Shown one piece after another: positions 43,672-53,005 of a DNA stretch of 64,000 nucleotides. Each line of letters begins with the position of its first letter. Position 1 is the first letter of the stretch. Below the pieces are notes generated by a model that did no database searches, was not told where the DNA came from, and worked only from the letters and a program-made list of their open reading frames with translations. Origin of the DNA: Epilithonimonas lactis. Its GTDB lineage: Bacteria > Bacteroidota > Bacteroidia > Flavobacteriales > Weeksellaceae. The stretch is from the NCBI RefSeq assembly GCF_900110605.1, contig NZ_FOFI01000001.1:992001-1056000 (forward strand). Direction: 5' to 3'. Position numbers and translations under genes: made by a program.

Positions 43672-44574
43672 ATGAAAAAGATTCTCATCAGTGGCGCAAC
43701 AGGACTTGTAGGCAAAAAAATTGCAAGAAAATTATTCGAAAGAGGTTATCAGGTAGAGATTCTCGTCCGTTCCAAACCTCAGAATTCTGACTTCAGATCT
43801 TATGAATGGAATTATGAAAAGAAATTCTTGGAAGGAGGTGCGTTAGATAACACCTACATTTTCATTCATCTCGCCGGTGCATCGATCAGCAAACGTTGGA
43901 CCAAGACCTATAAAGAAGAAGTTTACAAAAGTCGTGTCGATTCTGCTCAGTTCATCTTTGAAGAGATGCAAAAACGAAAGATCTACCCAGAAGCAGTAAT
44001 TTCCTCGTCGGCCGCTGGGATCTATGGACAGACAACTTCACAGCAAATTTTCACCGAAAATGACCAACATGCCAATGACTTTCTAGGAAATGTCTGCAAA
44101 GATTGGGAAGAGAAAGCCTTCCAGTTTCAAGAACTTGGAAGTAGAGTAGTATGTGTCAGAACATCGACTGTTTTATCAGAAAAAGGCGGCGCGTTGGAAG
44201 TCTTGAAGAAGCCCATCGAACTGAATGTCGGAGCTGCATTAGGAACTGGCGACCAATATTTTCCGTGGATCCAAATCGATGATCTGGTCAATATCTATGT
44301 CAAAGCGGTGGAAGATGTTTCGATGAATGGAGCTTACAACGCTTCTGCACCAGATTTCATTAATAATAGAGAACTCACTAGAAAAATTGCTTCTCATCTT
44401 GGTAAGAAATTGTGGTTACCCAATATTCCAAAATTCATCATCAAAACAGTTTTAGGCGAAATGTCCGTCTTGGCTTTAGAAGGCAGTAGAATTTCATCAA
44501 ACAAGATTGAAAATGCTGGTTTCAAATTCCAGTACAACAATCTCGATGCGGCGCTGAGCGATGTCATTAATTAA
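43672..44574 (+). CDS. TIGR01777 family oxidoreductase (SDR39U1-like)
   Basis: The 300-aa atypical short-chain dehydrogenase starts with the nucleotide-binding ISGATGLVGKKIA (about residues 5-17). IHLAGASISKRWTKTYKEEV and SSSAAGIYG in the middle and PWIQIDDLVNIY later are typical of TIGR01777 epimerase-like proteins, related to E. coli YfcH. The specific reaction is not known. It lies 102 bp after cvfB and 51 bp before the coiled-coil gene. Confidence 0.88.
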   Translation: MKKILISGATGLVGKKIARKLFERGYQVEILVRSKPQNSDFRSYEWNYEKKFLEGGALDNTYIFIHLAGASISKRWTKTYKEEVYKSRVDSAQFIFEEMQKRKIYPEAVISSSAAGIYGQTTSQQIFTENDQHANDFLGNVCKDWEEKAFQFQELGSRVVCVRTSTVLSEKGGALEVLKKPIELNVGAALGTGDQYFPWIQIDDLVNIYVKAVEDVSMNGAYNASAPDFINNRELTRKIASHLGKKLWLPNIPKFIIKTVLGEMSVLALEGSRISSNKIENAGFKFQYNNLDAALSDVIN

Positions 44575-44625
44575 TGTCTTTTTGCAAATCGCTTTTTAAA
44601 TCCTTACTTTTATCAAAATTTATCA

Positions 44626-45168
44626 ATGAAAATCACAGAAGAAACTCAGGAAAAACTGACTATTTTAGAGAAAATCGCCAATGGGATCATTTGGTGGGTA
44701 GGTTCTATTCAGTCATTGGTTTTCCATACGGTTTTCTTCATCGTGTGTTTTGCATTGCCGATTTTTAATATTGTAGAATTTGAACATATGTTGTTGGTTC
44801 TCACCACGGTTGTTTCGTTGGAAGCGATTTATTTGGCGATTTTCATTCAAATGTCTGTCAACAAAAGTACAGAACATATCGAGGATCTGAAGGAAGATGT
44901 GAACGAGATCCAAGAAGATATTGATGAGATCCAGGAAGACATCGAGGAGATCCAGGAAGATGTAGAAGAGATCCAAGAAGACATTGACGAAATCCAGGAA
45001 GATGTGGAAGAAATCAACGAGGACGATGATGAGGACGACCACAGCGAACGCGCCAGAACGGTCATGCTGAAGAGCAAAGTTTCCAATAATAAAAATGATA
45101 TCAAAAACCTGAAAGACAAGATCAAAGAATTGGAAGGTTTGATTGAGAATTTGAAAAAAGAAGATTAA
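44626..45168 (+). CDS. DUF1003-like membrane protein with repeat coiled coil
   Basis: The 180-aa product has two membrane helices (about residues 26-46 and 53-76, ending LEAIYLAIFIQMSVN), similar to the DUF1003 family. After them comes a cytoplasmic tail with six heptad-like 7-residue repeats of the EIQEDI[DE] type (residues 94-135) and a second helical region with basic and acidic residues. The repeats are also exact at DNA level as 21-bp units. A coiled coil for oligomerisation is likely. Function unknown. Confidence 0.72.
   Translation: MKITEETQEKLTILEKIANGIIWWVGSIQSLVFHTVFFIVCFALPIFNIVEFEHMLLVLTTVVSLEAIYLAIFIQMSVNKSTEHIEDLKEDVNEIQEDIDEIQEDIEEIQEDVEEIQEDIDEIQEDVEEINEDDDEDDHSERARTVMLKSKVSNNKNDIKNLKDKIKELEGLIENLKKED
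44905..45030 (+). repeat. Six 21-bp tandem repeats inside the coiled-coil gene
   Basis: Six in-frame 21-bp units of the form GAGATCCAGGAAGAYATYGAK, with degenerate third positions. They begin at codon 94. Repeat number may vary between strains. Confidence 0.85.
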
Positions 45169-45185
45169 TTCTATTTCCTCACGTT

Positions 45186-45234
45186 GTTTGAGCGTAGCCG
45201 AAGACAATTATTTGTCAGTCTGAGGCTCTCGAAG
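45186..45234 (+). repeat. CTGAG-CTCGAAG dispersed repeat pair
   Basis: TTGAGCGTAGCCGAAGAC and TTTGTCAGTCTGAGGCTCTC plus GAAG lie side by side. The second is identical over 24 bases to 63428-63451. Confidence 0.6.
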
Positions 45235-45245
45235 ACTAATAAAAA

Positions 45246-46358
45246 CTAAATCTCCAATTTCAAAATCTTCTCCATCTGCTTCTGATTTACATTTTCCGGC
45301 ATATTTCTAAATACAAAATTCCGAAGCCCTGTAAAATTCTCCCATTGCGCCACTTTCCCAAGCGTCCAACTGGTTTTTACAATGTGATTCACTTTTGATC
45401 TTCTAATTTTTTCAAATTGATGAAAGATCTTGTTCCAGTCTTTTTCAGTTTCCAAAAGTTTTCCGATGTGGTACGCATCCTCGACTGCTTGGCAACCACC
45501 TTGTCCCATATTAGGTGTTGTGGCGTGTGCTGCGTCTCCAATCAAGCAAAGATTTTCCGCAGTCCATTTTTCCATCGGTTTTAGGTCGATGATGTCAGTG
45601 AGAATGATATTTTCTTTCGAAGTTTTAGAGATCATTTGCAAAACATCAGAATGAAATTCTTTAAAGGTTTCCAATAGATCAATATCCTCAGAATAGAATT
45701 TTTCATTCACCAAAGCATACCAATACAACGTGTTTTCCTTGATCTTCACAAAACCGAAACGTTTTCCTTTTCCCCACATTTCGTAGGCATTGTGACTGTA
45801 TTTTTCTGGGATTTCGGTCGTCAGGATTCCGCGCCAGCATTTTTGTTTAGCTTCTCGGATCTGTCCAGATTTAAGAATTTGATGTCGAACCAAAGATTTT
45901 ACACCATCTGCTCCGAAGATGATGTCGCTTTCTATTTCTGTTTTGTCTTCAAAGGTCAAATGGTAATTTTCCTTCTTCTCAATTTTCGAAAGGCGTTTGT
46001 TAAGAATGATATTTTCTGAAATATTCTCACTCAAGACTCTTTGAAGTTCCGCTCGGTGAATCGCGATATTGCAAACCTTGTATTTATTTTCAAGTTTCAG
46101 AACGTCGGTTTTTGAAATGGTTTTCAGTTTTTCATCAGTGATAATCAAAGCGTGCATTTTGATTCCTGCCTTTTCGATTTTCTCTTTCAAACCGAGTTTG
46201 TCAAAGATCTGCATTGCATTTCCTGCCATTGCGATTCCGGCTCCGACGGGTTTTATTTCCGGCGCGCTTTCATAGATTTTAAAATCGATGTTGTGTTGCT
46301 TCAGAACATTTCCCAAAGTCAAACCGCCAATTCCGCCACCGATGATCGAGATTTTCAT
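45246..46358 (-). CDS. FAD-dependent monooxygenase
   Basis: Class A flavoprotein hydroxylase, 370 aa. The FAD motif GGGIGGLTLG is at about residues 7-16, a second binding motif IAIHRAELQRVL at about 97-108, and the third, LIGDAAHATTPNMGQGGCQAVEDA, at about 285-308. It hydroxylates a small aromatic or related compound using NAD(P)H and oxygen, but the substrate is not clear. The next gene on this strand starts 3 bp after its ATG position, so the two likely form one unit. Confidence 0.88.
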   Translation of the reverse strand: MKISIIGGGIGGLTLGNVLKQHNIDFKIYESAPEIKPVGAGIAMAGNAMQIFDKLGLKEKIEKAGIKMHALIITDEKLKTISKTDVLKLENKYKVCNIAIHRAELQRVLSENISENIILNKRLSKIEKKENYHLTFEDKTEIESDIIFGADGVKSLVRHQILKSGQIREAKQKCWRGILTTEIPEKYSHNAYEMWGKGKRFGFVKIKENTLYWYALVNEKFYSEDIDLLETFKEFHSDVLQMISKTSKENIILTDIIDLKPMEKWTAENLCLIGDAAHATTPNMGQGGCQAVEDAYHIGKLLETEKDWNKIFHQFEKIRRSKVNHIVKTSWTLGKVAQWENFTGLRNFVFRNMPENVNQKQMEKILKLEI

Positions 46359-46361
46359 TAT

Positions 46362-46850
46362 TTAACGTTTTAATTTTTTACGTTTCTTATATTTTATCCA
46401 TTGAACAAGCATTGAAATAGCTACAAACAAATAAAATAAAAAAATGAGGTTGCCAAAAAAATCAAAATTTAAATTTAAGTCATCACCTCCTTGAACGAAC
46501 AATATTATGATGATAGAAATGATAGGAACGAACAATATTGTAAACAACAGGAATGGATAATTCTTAACATTCCAATAGAAAAAAGGTATTTTTCCTCCAG
46601 TGAAATGTCCCGGATTTAAGCTGTTGTTATGCCAATCTTCAAAATCTTTCTGAAAATTTTCATCTACGTCAACCTCATGCTCATCTAAGTTTAAATTATT
46701 GAGGATTTGCAATATATTTTCTTTCTGTATGTCTTCCGCAAATAAATTTAGATTTTCAACATCAATAGAATGCGGAATTTTTTGCTCATTTAAAATTAAA
46801 TGAACATATTCTAAATTAGAAACAAATTTGAATTTTATAATTTCAATCAT
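46362..46850 (-). CDS. Small membrane protein with acidic N-terminus, unknown
   Basis: The 162-aa product from ATG at 46850 has a soluble N-terminal half rich in acidic residues and two hydrophobic segments in the C-terminal half (about residues 97-120 and 133-153), ending in a lysine-rich tail KKRKKLKR. The N-terminal part slightly resembles DUF2007-like signal-transducing proteins, which I cannot confirm. It ends 3 bp before the monooxygenase start. Confidence 0.6.
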   Translation of the reverse strand: MIEIIKFKFVSNLEYVHLILNEQKIPHSIDVENLNLFAEDIQKENILQILNNLNLDEHEVDVDENFQKDFEDWHNNSLNPGHFTGGKIPFFYWNVKNYPFLLFTILFVPIISIIIILFVQGGDDLNLNFDFFGNLIFLFYLFVAISMLVQWIKYKKRKKLKR

Positions 46851-46862
46851 ATTCAAAAATAC

Positions 46863-46892
46863 AAAAAAAGCAAGACCAAAAAGTCTTGCTTC
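46863..46892 (-). terminator. Terminator after rpoD
   Basis: AAGCAAGAC pairs with GTCTTGCTT around AAAAA. On the minus strand it is followed by a T-run. It lies 24 bp after the rpoD stop. Confidence 0.9.
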
Positions 46893-46916
46893 AATTTCAT
46901 TCCGAAAAAGGAATTC

Positions 46917-47783
46917 TTATTTTCCAAGGTAAGATTTCAAGATCTTACTTCTTGTGTTGTGTTTCAATCTTTTGATCGCTTTTTCTTTGATCTGACGAAC
47001 TCTTTCTCTCGTAAGGTCAAAAGTTTCACCAATCTCTTCAAGCGTCATTGGATGTTTTCCATTCAATCCGAAATACAATCTTACCAAGTCAGCCTCTCTA
47101 GGCGTCAAAGTTTGAAGCGCTCTTTCAATCTCGATCTGTAGAGATTCCAACATCAAATCCTTATCTGGACTAGGCGATTCTCCCGAACGCAAAACGTCAT
47201 AAAGATTAGAATCTTCACCTTCCACAAGTGGTGCATCCATCGATAGGTGACGACCACTGTTTTTCATAGATTCCTTGATGTCTTCCTCGCTCATATCCAG
47301 AACTTCTGCCAATTCTTCCGGAGAAGGTGGTCTTTCGTTCTCCTGCTCAAGGTGAGCATAAGCTTTGTTAATCTTATTGATAGAACCAATCTTATTCAAT
47401 GGCAATCTCACAATTCTCGACTGCTCGGCCAAAGCCTGCAAAATCGATTGACGAATCCACCAAACAGCGTAGGAGATAAATTTGAAACCTCTCGTCTCAT
47501 CATATCTTTTCGCCGCTTTCATTAGACCAAGATTTCCTTCGTTGATCAAATCGGGAAGAGAAAGTCCCTGATTCTGATACTGCTTGGAAACGGAAACCAC
47601 GAAACGTAAGTTAGCTTTGATCAATTTCTCCAACGCAGCTCTGTCGCCAGCGCGGATTCTCTGTGCTAAATCTACCTCTTCATCGGCCGTGATCAATTCC
47701 ACTTTTCCGATTTCTTGTAGATACTTGTCTAGTGATGCGGTTTCCCTGTTGGTAACCTGTTTTGTAATTTTTAATTGTCTCAT
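46917..47783 (-). CDS. rpoD: Primary sigma factor RpoD (Bacteroidetes short form)
   Basis: Directs core RNA polymerase to housekeeping promoters. At 288 aa it is the short Bacteroidetes type, lacking region 1.1. Region 1.2 is at the N-terminus, region 2 contains [18 protein letters not shown] and [13 protein letters not shown] (about residues 80-115), and region 4 ends with [17 protein letters not shown]. This sigma reads TAnnTTTG/TTG promoters, consistent with several candidates marked in this window. Confidence 0.97.
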   Translation of the reverse strand: MRQLKITKQVTNRETASLDKYLQEIGKVELITADEEVDLAQRIRAGDRAALEKLIKANLRFVVSVSKQYQNQGLSLPDLINEGNLGLMKAAKRYDETRGFKFISYAVWWIRQSILQALAEQSRIVRLPLNKIGSINKINKAYAHLEQENERPPSPEELAEVLDMSEEDIKESMKNSGRHLSMDAPLVEGEDSNLYDVLRSGESPSPDKDLMLESLQIEIERALQTLTPREADLVRLYFGLNGKHPMTLEEIGETFDLTRERVRQIKEKAIKRLKHNTRSKILKSYLGK

Positions 47784-47887
47784 ATAAAAACCTCATTCTT
47801 TAGGTTGCATTATATTATACGATCAGAAACCCAAAAAGGTTACAAATATTTTGTCATTAAGATATTTTTATGAGAATTTTATGAAAT

Positions 47888-49339
47888 TTATTGACAAGAA
47901 GCATATTCTTTTGCAATCTGACTCAGGTCATTCACATCCTTGATGTTGAAATTTTTCTTTTTGATGTCGTTCACAAGGTCTTTGCAGGTTTTTAGATAAT
48001 CTGCCAATCTGTTTGCCTCCACATCGTCTGAGCTTCTGTCCAGCATCAAACCCTTGTCTTCCTTATCGATTTTAACAACGAATTTTTCTTTCTCCACAGG
48101 ATCTTGTAGGATCTGGATGCCTTTGTCTTCGTAGATCAAAGTGTAAAAATAGGCGTTGTTAAAACTTAGATCATTGATATTCGTCAGCTTTTTCATCGCT
48201 TCACCCTTCACTCCTAAACCGATATAGCAGGTTTCTCCGTTTTCTGTCTGAATACAAAATTTGGCTCCAGACGAAGCGTTGACGGTTTTCGTTCTCGGTT
48301 GCTTTTTCTCATTGTTGTATTTCACCATCAGTCTTTGTCCAAATTTATCTGCATAGTCGGTTGGCAAAACTTCGCCGGTCCTGTTAATGTCAAGTTTTTG
48401 GAAGTAGATGGTAAGGCTGCCTGTCGTTTTCTTTCCATCTTTGTCGATCACGTAGCCATCAGTGTTGTAGATATTTGCGGATCGTACTTTTGCATCAGCA
48501 ATTTTGGCGTCCAAGATCTGGCCTCGTAATTTTTTTGCCTGATGACCCAACATGTATCCTTCAGCCATTAGAACAGCCAAGAATTCTTCACCAAAAGCAG
48601 GATCACCTCTCAAGTAGGATTTTGCCGCGTTGTAGTAGAAGGTCTTGTCGTCATACGTATCGACCTTATATTTCTTGAAGCCTTCCTTTTCGTTTTTAAC
48701 AGTGGCTATTCTGTTTTCGTCAAGATCGAAGACCTCAATACAATTGTTGGTGTCAAAGGCGCTGCATTGTCCGAATTCGATGCGTCCGATGATCTTCTTG
48801 ACACTCATATTCTCAAATCCAAGGATGTCTTTCCCGGAAATCGATGGTGCAACTGTAGATTTGATACCATTGATCTTGTTTGCGCGTTCCTGGGCACGTT
48901 GGATTTCCTGCGTGGCCACATTGCTAAATTCTGCGCCTGTGTTGTTGAAAAGCTTATCCAAAGCTGCCTTGTCAACACCATTTTTTGTGAAAACATGATA
49001 TTTTGCTGTCAGGTTGTGCGTAATGATGTTTTGAACGCTGAAGGAAGCTTTCAGGATCTCATGCTGGATGGTTGCTTTCTTACTTCCATCTCCCGAAATG
49101 ATCTCTAGATATTGTAATGGCTGTGCGCTGGAAACTTGGGCAAGCCCTTTAAAATCGACCGAAAATTCTTTGTCTCCATTGAGATTGAAATATTCGTAAT
49201 GGTCGCGGTAGGGATTTTTTATCGTTGCGACTGGTGTTCCGTCCAATAAGACCTGTTCTTTCTTGATCTTGATGTCTTGAGAAGAGATCGTAATGGAGCA
49301 AAAGAAAATTAAAATGAGTGTAAAGTTTCTGAGTTTCAT
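47888..49339 (-). CDS. Large secreted protein, unknown function
   Basis: The 483-aa protein has a signal peptide (to about residue 20, TISSQ). The rest is hydrophilic with a mix of predicted strands and helices, two separate cysteine pairs (FGQCSAFDTNNC near residue 205, KFCIQTENGETC near residue 358) and no motif I recognise. It is divergent from gldD and has no terminator visible at its end. No function can be assigned. Confidence 0.7.
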   Translation of the reverse strand: MKLRNFTLILIFFCSITISSQDIKIKKEQVLLDGTPVATIKNPYRDHYEYFNLNGDKEFSVDFKGLAQVSSAQPLQYLEIISGDGSKKATIQHEILKASFSVQNIITHNLTAKYHVFTKNGVDKAALDKLFNNTGAEFSNVATQEIQRAQERANKINGIKSTVAPSISGKDILGFENMSVKKIIGRIEFGQCSAFDTNNCIEVFDLDENRIATVKNEKEGFKKYKVDTYDDKTFYYNAAKSYLRGDPAFGEEFLAVLMAEGYMLGHQAKKLRGQILDAKIADAKVRSANIYNTDGYVIDKDGKKTTGSLTIYFQKLDINRTGEVLPTDYADKFGQRLMVKYNNEKKQPRTKTVNASSGAKFCIQTENGETCYIGLGVKGEAMKKLTNINDLSFNNAYFYTLIYEDKGIQILQDPVEKEKFVVKIDKEDKGLMLDRSSDDVEANRLADYLKTCKDLVNDIKKKNFNIKDVNDLSQIAKEYASCQ

Positions 49340-49448
49340 AGGTTTGTTTTTTTCAAATATACATTAAATATGGAATCGATTTGACTGTAAATCAATTATT
49401 CTTAACAAAAATTAAGTATTCAAAATTCTCTGTATCGATTCTAATTGT

Positions 49449-49456
49449 TATTTTTG
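49449..49456 (+). promoter_or_regulatory. Candidate -7 element, gldD
   Basis: TATTTTTG matches TAnnTTTG and ends 5 bp before the gldD ATG, implying a leaderless or very short leader transcript if used. Confidence 0.3.
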
Positions 49457-49460
49457 CCGA

Positions 49461-50018
49461 ATGTTTAAAAATCTGATCAGAGTTTTCATCGGCTTATCAC
49501 TTTTCTCCTGCGGCAAAGAACCGGTTCCAAAACCGAAAGGCGACCTGCGTTTGGAATATCCAGCCCCGAAATACCTGAGCTTTTCTGCACCTTGCGATTA
49601 CTCTTTTGAATATTCGGATTTTGCAAAGATCAAAGATGCAAAACAAGCCTGCTGGTACAATCTCTCGTATCCTGGGATGAAAGCCAATGTTTTCATCACT
49701 TATTTTCCGATCAAGAATGATTTTCAACTTCACGTGAAGGAAGCAGAGAAAATGGTTTATGAACACACCATCAAAGCCAGCGCGATCGACACCAAATCAT
49801 TCGCTTACCCAGAGAAAAATGTTTACGGAAATTTCTACGAACTGAAAGGTCAAACCGCATCAAACATTCAGTTTTATGTGACAGACAGCACGAGACATTT
49901 TGTAACTGGAAATTTATATTTCAACTCTCGTCCGCGTCCTGACTCTTTGGCGCCGGCTGTAGATTATATCAAAAAAGACCTTTTGCACTTGATCGATTCA
50001 TTTGAATGGAAAAAGTAA
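49461..50018 (+). CDS. gldD: Gliding motility lipoprotein GldD
   Basis: Outer-envelope lipoprotein of 185 aa needed for gliding and type IX-linked functions in flavobacteria. The signal LFSCGKE has the lipobox cysteine at about residue 17. KGDLRLEYPAPKYL and SRPRPDSLAPAVDYIKKDL are characteristic of GldD. The usual partner gldE is not in this window. It is followed after 113 bp by a PfkB kinase. Confidence 0.93.
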   Translation: MFKNLIRVFIGLSLFSCGKEPVPKPKGDLRLEYPAPKYLSFSAPCDYSFEYSDFAKIKDAKQACWYNLSYPGMKANVFITYFPIKNDFQLHVKEAEKMVYEHTIKASAIDTKSFAYPEKNVYGNFYELKGQTASNIQFYVTDSTRHFVTGNLYFNSRPRPDSLAPAVDYIKKDLLHLIDSFEWKK

Positions 50019-50084
50019 TTGCGAAGCTGGAAGTCAAAGGTCAGAAGACTTTCGAATCGAAACTAAAAATTAAAATAATATAAA

Positions 50085-50131
50085 ATACTTCCGACATCCA
50101 TCATCGGACATCGGACTAAAAAACTTAACAT
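50085..50131 (+). repeat. Word-repeat spacer before the PfkB gene
   Basis: CTTCCGACATCCATCATCGGACATCGGAC consists of near-repeats of the words CTTCCGACATC / ATCGGACATCGGAC (split here for length), ending near the next ATG. A related word GGAAGTCAAAGG lies a little upstream. Confidence 0.5.
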
Positions 50132-51052
50132 ATGAAATTACTAGCAGTAGGAACTGTAGCATTTGATGCCATCGAAACACCTTTTGGAAAAACAGATAAA
50201 ATCCTTGGTGGTGCAGCCACTTATATCGGACTTGCAGCAGCAGCTTTGGATACGGACGTAAGTTTGGTTTCCGTGATTGGCGGCGATTTCCCACAAGAAT
50301 ATCTGGATATGATGACTTCAAAAAACATCAATGTAGATGGTGTGGAAATGGTGAAAGACGGGAAAACCTTTTTCTGGAGTGGGAAATACCACAACGACCT
50401 TAACACAAGAGATACTTTGGTGACAGAACTGAACGTCCTGGCAGACTTTGACCCGAAAGTTCCTGAGCATTCTTCAGAAGCAGAAGTTCTTTTGTTGGGA
50501 AATCTAGATCCTGTAGTTCAGCTTTCTGTTTTAGAAAAAATGAAAACGCAGCCAAAATTGGTCATCCTTGACACTATGAATTTCTGGATGGACATCGCTT
50601 GGGACAACTTGATGAAAGTAATTGCTAAGACCGATGTTATCACCATCAATGACGAGGAAGCAAGACAACTTTCCAGAGAATACTCCTTGGTGAAAGCAGC
50701 TAAGAAGATCCACGAGTTAGGACCAAAATATGTGATCATCAAAAAAGGAGAACACGGCGCATTGCTTTTCCACGACGGAAAGATCTTCGCGATCCCAGCT
50801 TTGCCTTTAGAAGAAGTTTTTGATCCAACCGGAGCTGGAGATACTTTCGCAGGCGGATTTGCATCTTACCTTACCAAGAAAGGGGATTTCAGTTTTGAAA
50901 GTATGAAAACGGCGATCATCGTTGGTAGCGCAATGGCTTCTTTCACCGTTGAGAAGTTCGGAACAGAAAGAATCGAAAATGTGACAAAAGAAGAATTGAG
51001 CGCAAGGATCAATCAGTTCAAAGAATTGACTACGTTCGAATCTGCAATCTAA
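50132..51052 (+). CDS. PfkB-family carbohydrate/nucleoside kinase
   Basis: The 306-aa protein carries GGAATYIGLAAAAL near residue 26 and the C-terminal FDPTGAGDTFAGGFASYL with the catalytic aspartate (about residue 239). It is a ribokinase-fold kinase of unclear substrate. It is only distantly similar to KdgK at 7734. Its position before two prolyl isomerases is not informative. Confidence 0.88.
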   Translation: MKLLAVGTVAFDAIETPFGKTDKILGGAATYIGLAAAALDTDVSLVSVIGGDFPQEYLDMMTSKNINVDGVEMVKDGKTFFWSGKYHNDLNTRDTLVTELNVLADFDPKVPEHSSEAEVLLLGNLDPVVQLSVLEKMKTQPKLVILDTMNFWMDIAWDNLMKVIAKTDVITINDEEARQLSREYSLVKAAKKIHELGPKYVIIKKGEHGALLFHDGKIFAIPALPLEEVFDPTGAGDTFAGGFASYLTKKGDFSFESMKTAIIVGSAMASFTVEKFGTERIENVTKEELSARINQFKELTTFESAI

Positions 51053-51104
51053 ATTTAACTTTATCCAAAATTACCACTCAAAAGGTGGTTACAAAATATA
51101 TCAA

Positions 51105-52940
51105 ATGAAAAAGATCTTTTTTCCAGCTGTTTTGGCATTCGTGTCACAAATGGCTTTTTCTCAATATCTGATCGTTGGCAAAGACAGCATCTCTGTAAAA
51201 GACTACATGAAAGAGAACAAGTACGGACTAGAAACGGCCGGACCGGATAAGTCTGTCAATTCTACCGTAGAGTTCTTGCTGTTGCAACAGTTGGCAAAAG
51301 AGAAGAGAGCCGACACGATGAACTATTACACCAATGCTGTAAATCAGAGAATGTCTGAACTGAGAGAGCAGAAGTTCTATCCAAAAGCGATCGTTGATCC
51401 ATTGCTTCAGGATTTTGTTAATTCTAACAAGACAGAAACTCAGATCTTGCTTTTCATCAAAGAAAAAAAAGCAGAAGATAAGACCGATTACAAAGCACTT
51501 TATGATCAGGTGAAAGCTGGGAAAATGACGATGGAGGATTTCTTGTCAAAAAATGGAAATCCAGAAGCTTCCAAGCCATTTTATGTGAAGCCGGGAATGT
51601 TGGATTATGACCTGTATCAACAAGTGAAAAGCTTACCAGCCAATTCGTACACCTCTTTCATCAATAAACCAAATGTCGTAGGTTTTGCAAAAGTGACCAA
51701 CACAAGACCGAGTTTGGGATATTTGATCTTCGGTGTTTTGACCTTTCCAAATGATGCCAATTACGAAACGACAAAGGCAAAAATTTACAAGGAATTGGAA
51801 TCTGGGAAAAAATTCCAAACTGTGGTGAAAGAATTTGGATCGACCGAGGAAGAGAGAAATTCTGGAGGCGCTGTGATGGGTTCTCCAATTTTACCAGATG
51901 AAGTTTACAATGCCTTCAAAGGGCAACCAAAGGATTTCTACACCAAGCAACCAATATTGTTCGGAGACAAATATTTTATTTTTAATATTTATAATATTGA
52001 GCCTTACACGCTTACAGATGCCAATACAAGATTTTTCCAGAAGGAAATGTTGGCAACAGGCTACGGTGAGGAGTTGACTTCGAAGCTTGTAGATTACTTG
52101 AAAACCAAAGAGAAGTTTACAGAAACACTAGATTTTGCAGACCTTAAAAAATCTTACCAAAGTTATATCAATCCAAAAAATCCTAAAGCCTTATTGTTCT
52201 CCTACGGAAAGAACAAAGTGACCTATGAGGATCTGAAAAAAGCGATTGACAGCCAGTACAAAAACCTGGAGCAGATCCCGACCAGTCAATGGGCGGATCT
52301 TTTAGATTATCAGGCTCAGCAATATATCGTGGGAGTTTACGCTAGGAATTTTGAAGATCTGCCAGAGGTAAAACCAGAAGTGGATGAGCTGAAGAAAAAC
52401 CTTTATTCCGAATATATCTTTTCCGAATACTTGAAAAATGAGGTGAAGAATAATCCGAAACTTTCCACCGATTATTACAACGAGAACAAATCCAAATTTG
52501 TTTGGGAAAAGAGAGCAGAGTCCAGAGCTGCTGTGATCTCTGATCCAAAATTGGTAAAGGAAATCGAAAAAGAGATCAAAGACCCAAAAAAATGGGAAGC
52601 TTTGAAGACCAAATTCAAAAATCAGGTCAACGATAAGAATCAGGTCTTGGTGCATTTTGAAGAAGGAAAGATCCAGGAGTCGTCCGACATTTTCAAGAAA
52701 AATAATGTGCCTTTCAAGAAAGGAACGTTCACTACCAAAATTTCTGGACGAGACGTTGTAGTCGCTATAGATGAACTTTTCCCAGAACAGCAGATGACGC
52801 AGGCGGAAGCAGCGGAAGATATGACGGATGGCGTAACAGAGAAATTACTTCAGAAAACGATCGCCGAGCAACGAGCCAAAACAAAGATTGAAATTCAGCC
52901 AGCATTCATGGCAGAACTCAACAAAAATTTTAAGAAATAA
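51105..52940 (+). CDS. Periplasmic PpiC-type prolyl isomerase
   Basis: The 611-aa product has a signal peptide (to about residue 19, AFSQ) and a rotamase (PpiC/parvulin-like) region around residues 205-300, with VVKEFGSTEEERNSGGAVMG. The long remainder is helical and resembles the chaperone part of SurA/PrsA-type proteins. It is followed 65 bp later by a second isomerase gene, so the pair probably acts together on outer-membrane protein folding. Confidence 0.85.
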   Translation: MKKIFFPAVLAFVSQMAFSQYLIVGKDSISVKDYMKENKYGLETAGPDKSVNSTVEFLLLQQLAKEKRADTMNYYTNAVNQRMSELREQKFYPKAIVDPLLQDFVNSNKTETQILLFIKEKKAEDKTDYKALYDQVKAGKMTMEDFLSKNGNPEASKPFYVKPGMLDYDLYQQVKSLPANSYTSFINKPNVVGFAKVTNTRPSLGYLIFGVLTFPNDANYETTKAKIYKELESGKKFQTVVKEFGSTEEERNSGGAVMGSPILPDEVYNAFKGQPKDFYTKQPILFGDKYFIFNIYNIEPYTLTDANTRFFQKEMLATGYGEELTSKLVDYLKTKEKFTETLDFADLKKSYQSYINPKNPKALLFSYGKNKVTYEDLKKAIDSQYKNLEQIPTSQWADLLDYQAQQYIVGVYARNFEDLPEVKPEVDELKKNLYSEYIFSEYLKNEVKNNPKLSTDYYNENKSKFVWEKRAESRAAVISDPKLVKEIEKEIKDPKKWEALKTKFKNQVNDKNQVLVHFEEGKIQESSDIFKKNNVPFKKGTFTTKISGRDVVVAIDELFPEQQMTQAEAAEDMTDGVTEKLLQKTIAEQRAKTKIEIQPAFMAELNKNFKK

Positions 52941-52977
52941 TTATAACAAAAAATGAAGCAGAATTGGTTGATAATCT

Positions 52978-52985
52978 TAATTTTG
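52978..52985 (+). promoter_or_regulatory. Candidate -7 element, surA
   Basis: TAATTTTG matches TAnnTTTG, 20 bp before the surA ATG. Confidence 0.35.
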
Positions 52986-53005
52986 CAGCTTAATAAATAA
53001 AAATA

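Noticed and set aside
44713-45207. 164-aa minus-strand frame opposite the coiled-coil gene
   Set aside because: Phe/Asp/Leu repeats in this frame are the mirror of the 21-bp repeats, and the plus frame has the membrane helices and proper start.
51061-51090. ACCAC/GTGGT hairpin after the PfkB gene as a terminator
   Set aside because: The stem is only about 5 bp and no T-run follows. The downstream isomerase may be cotranscribed.
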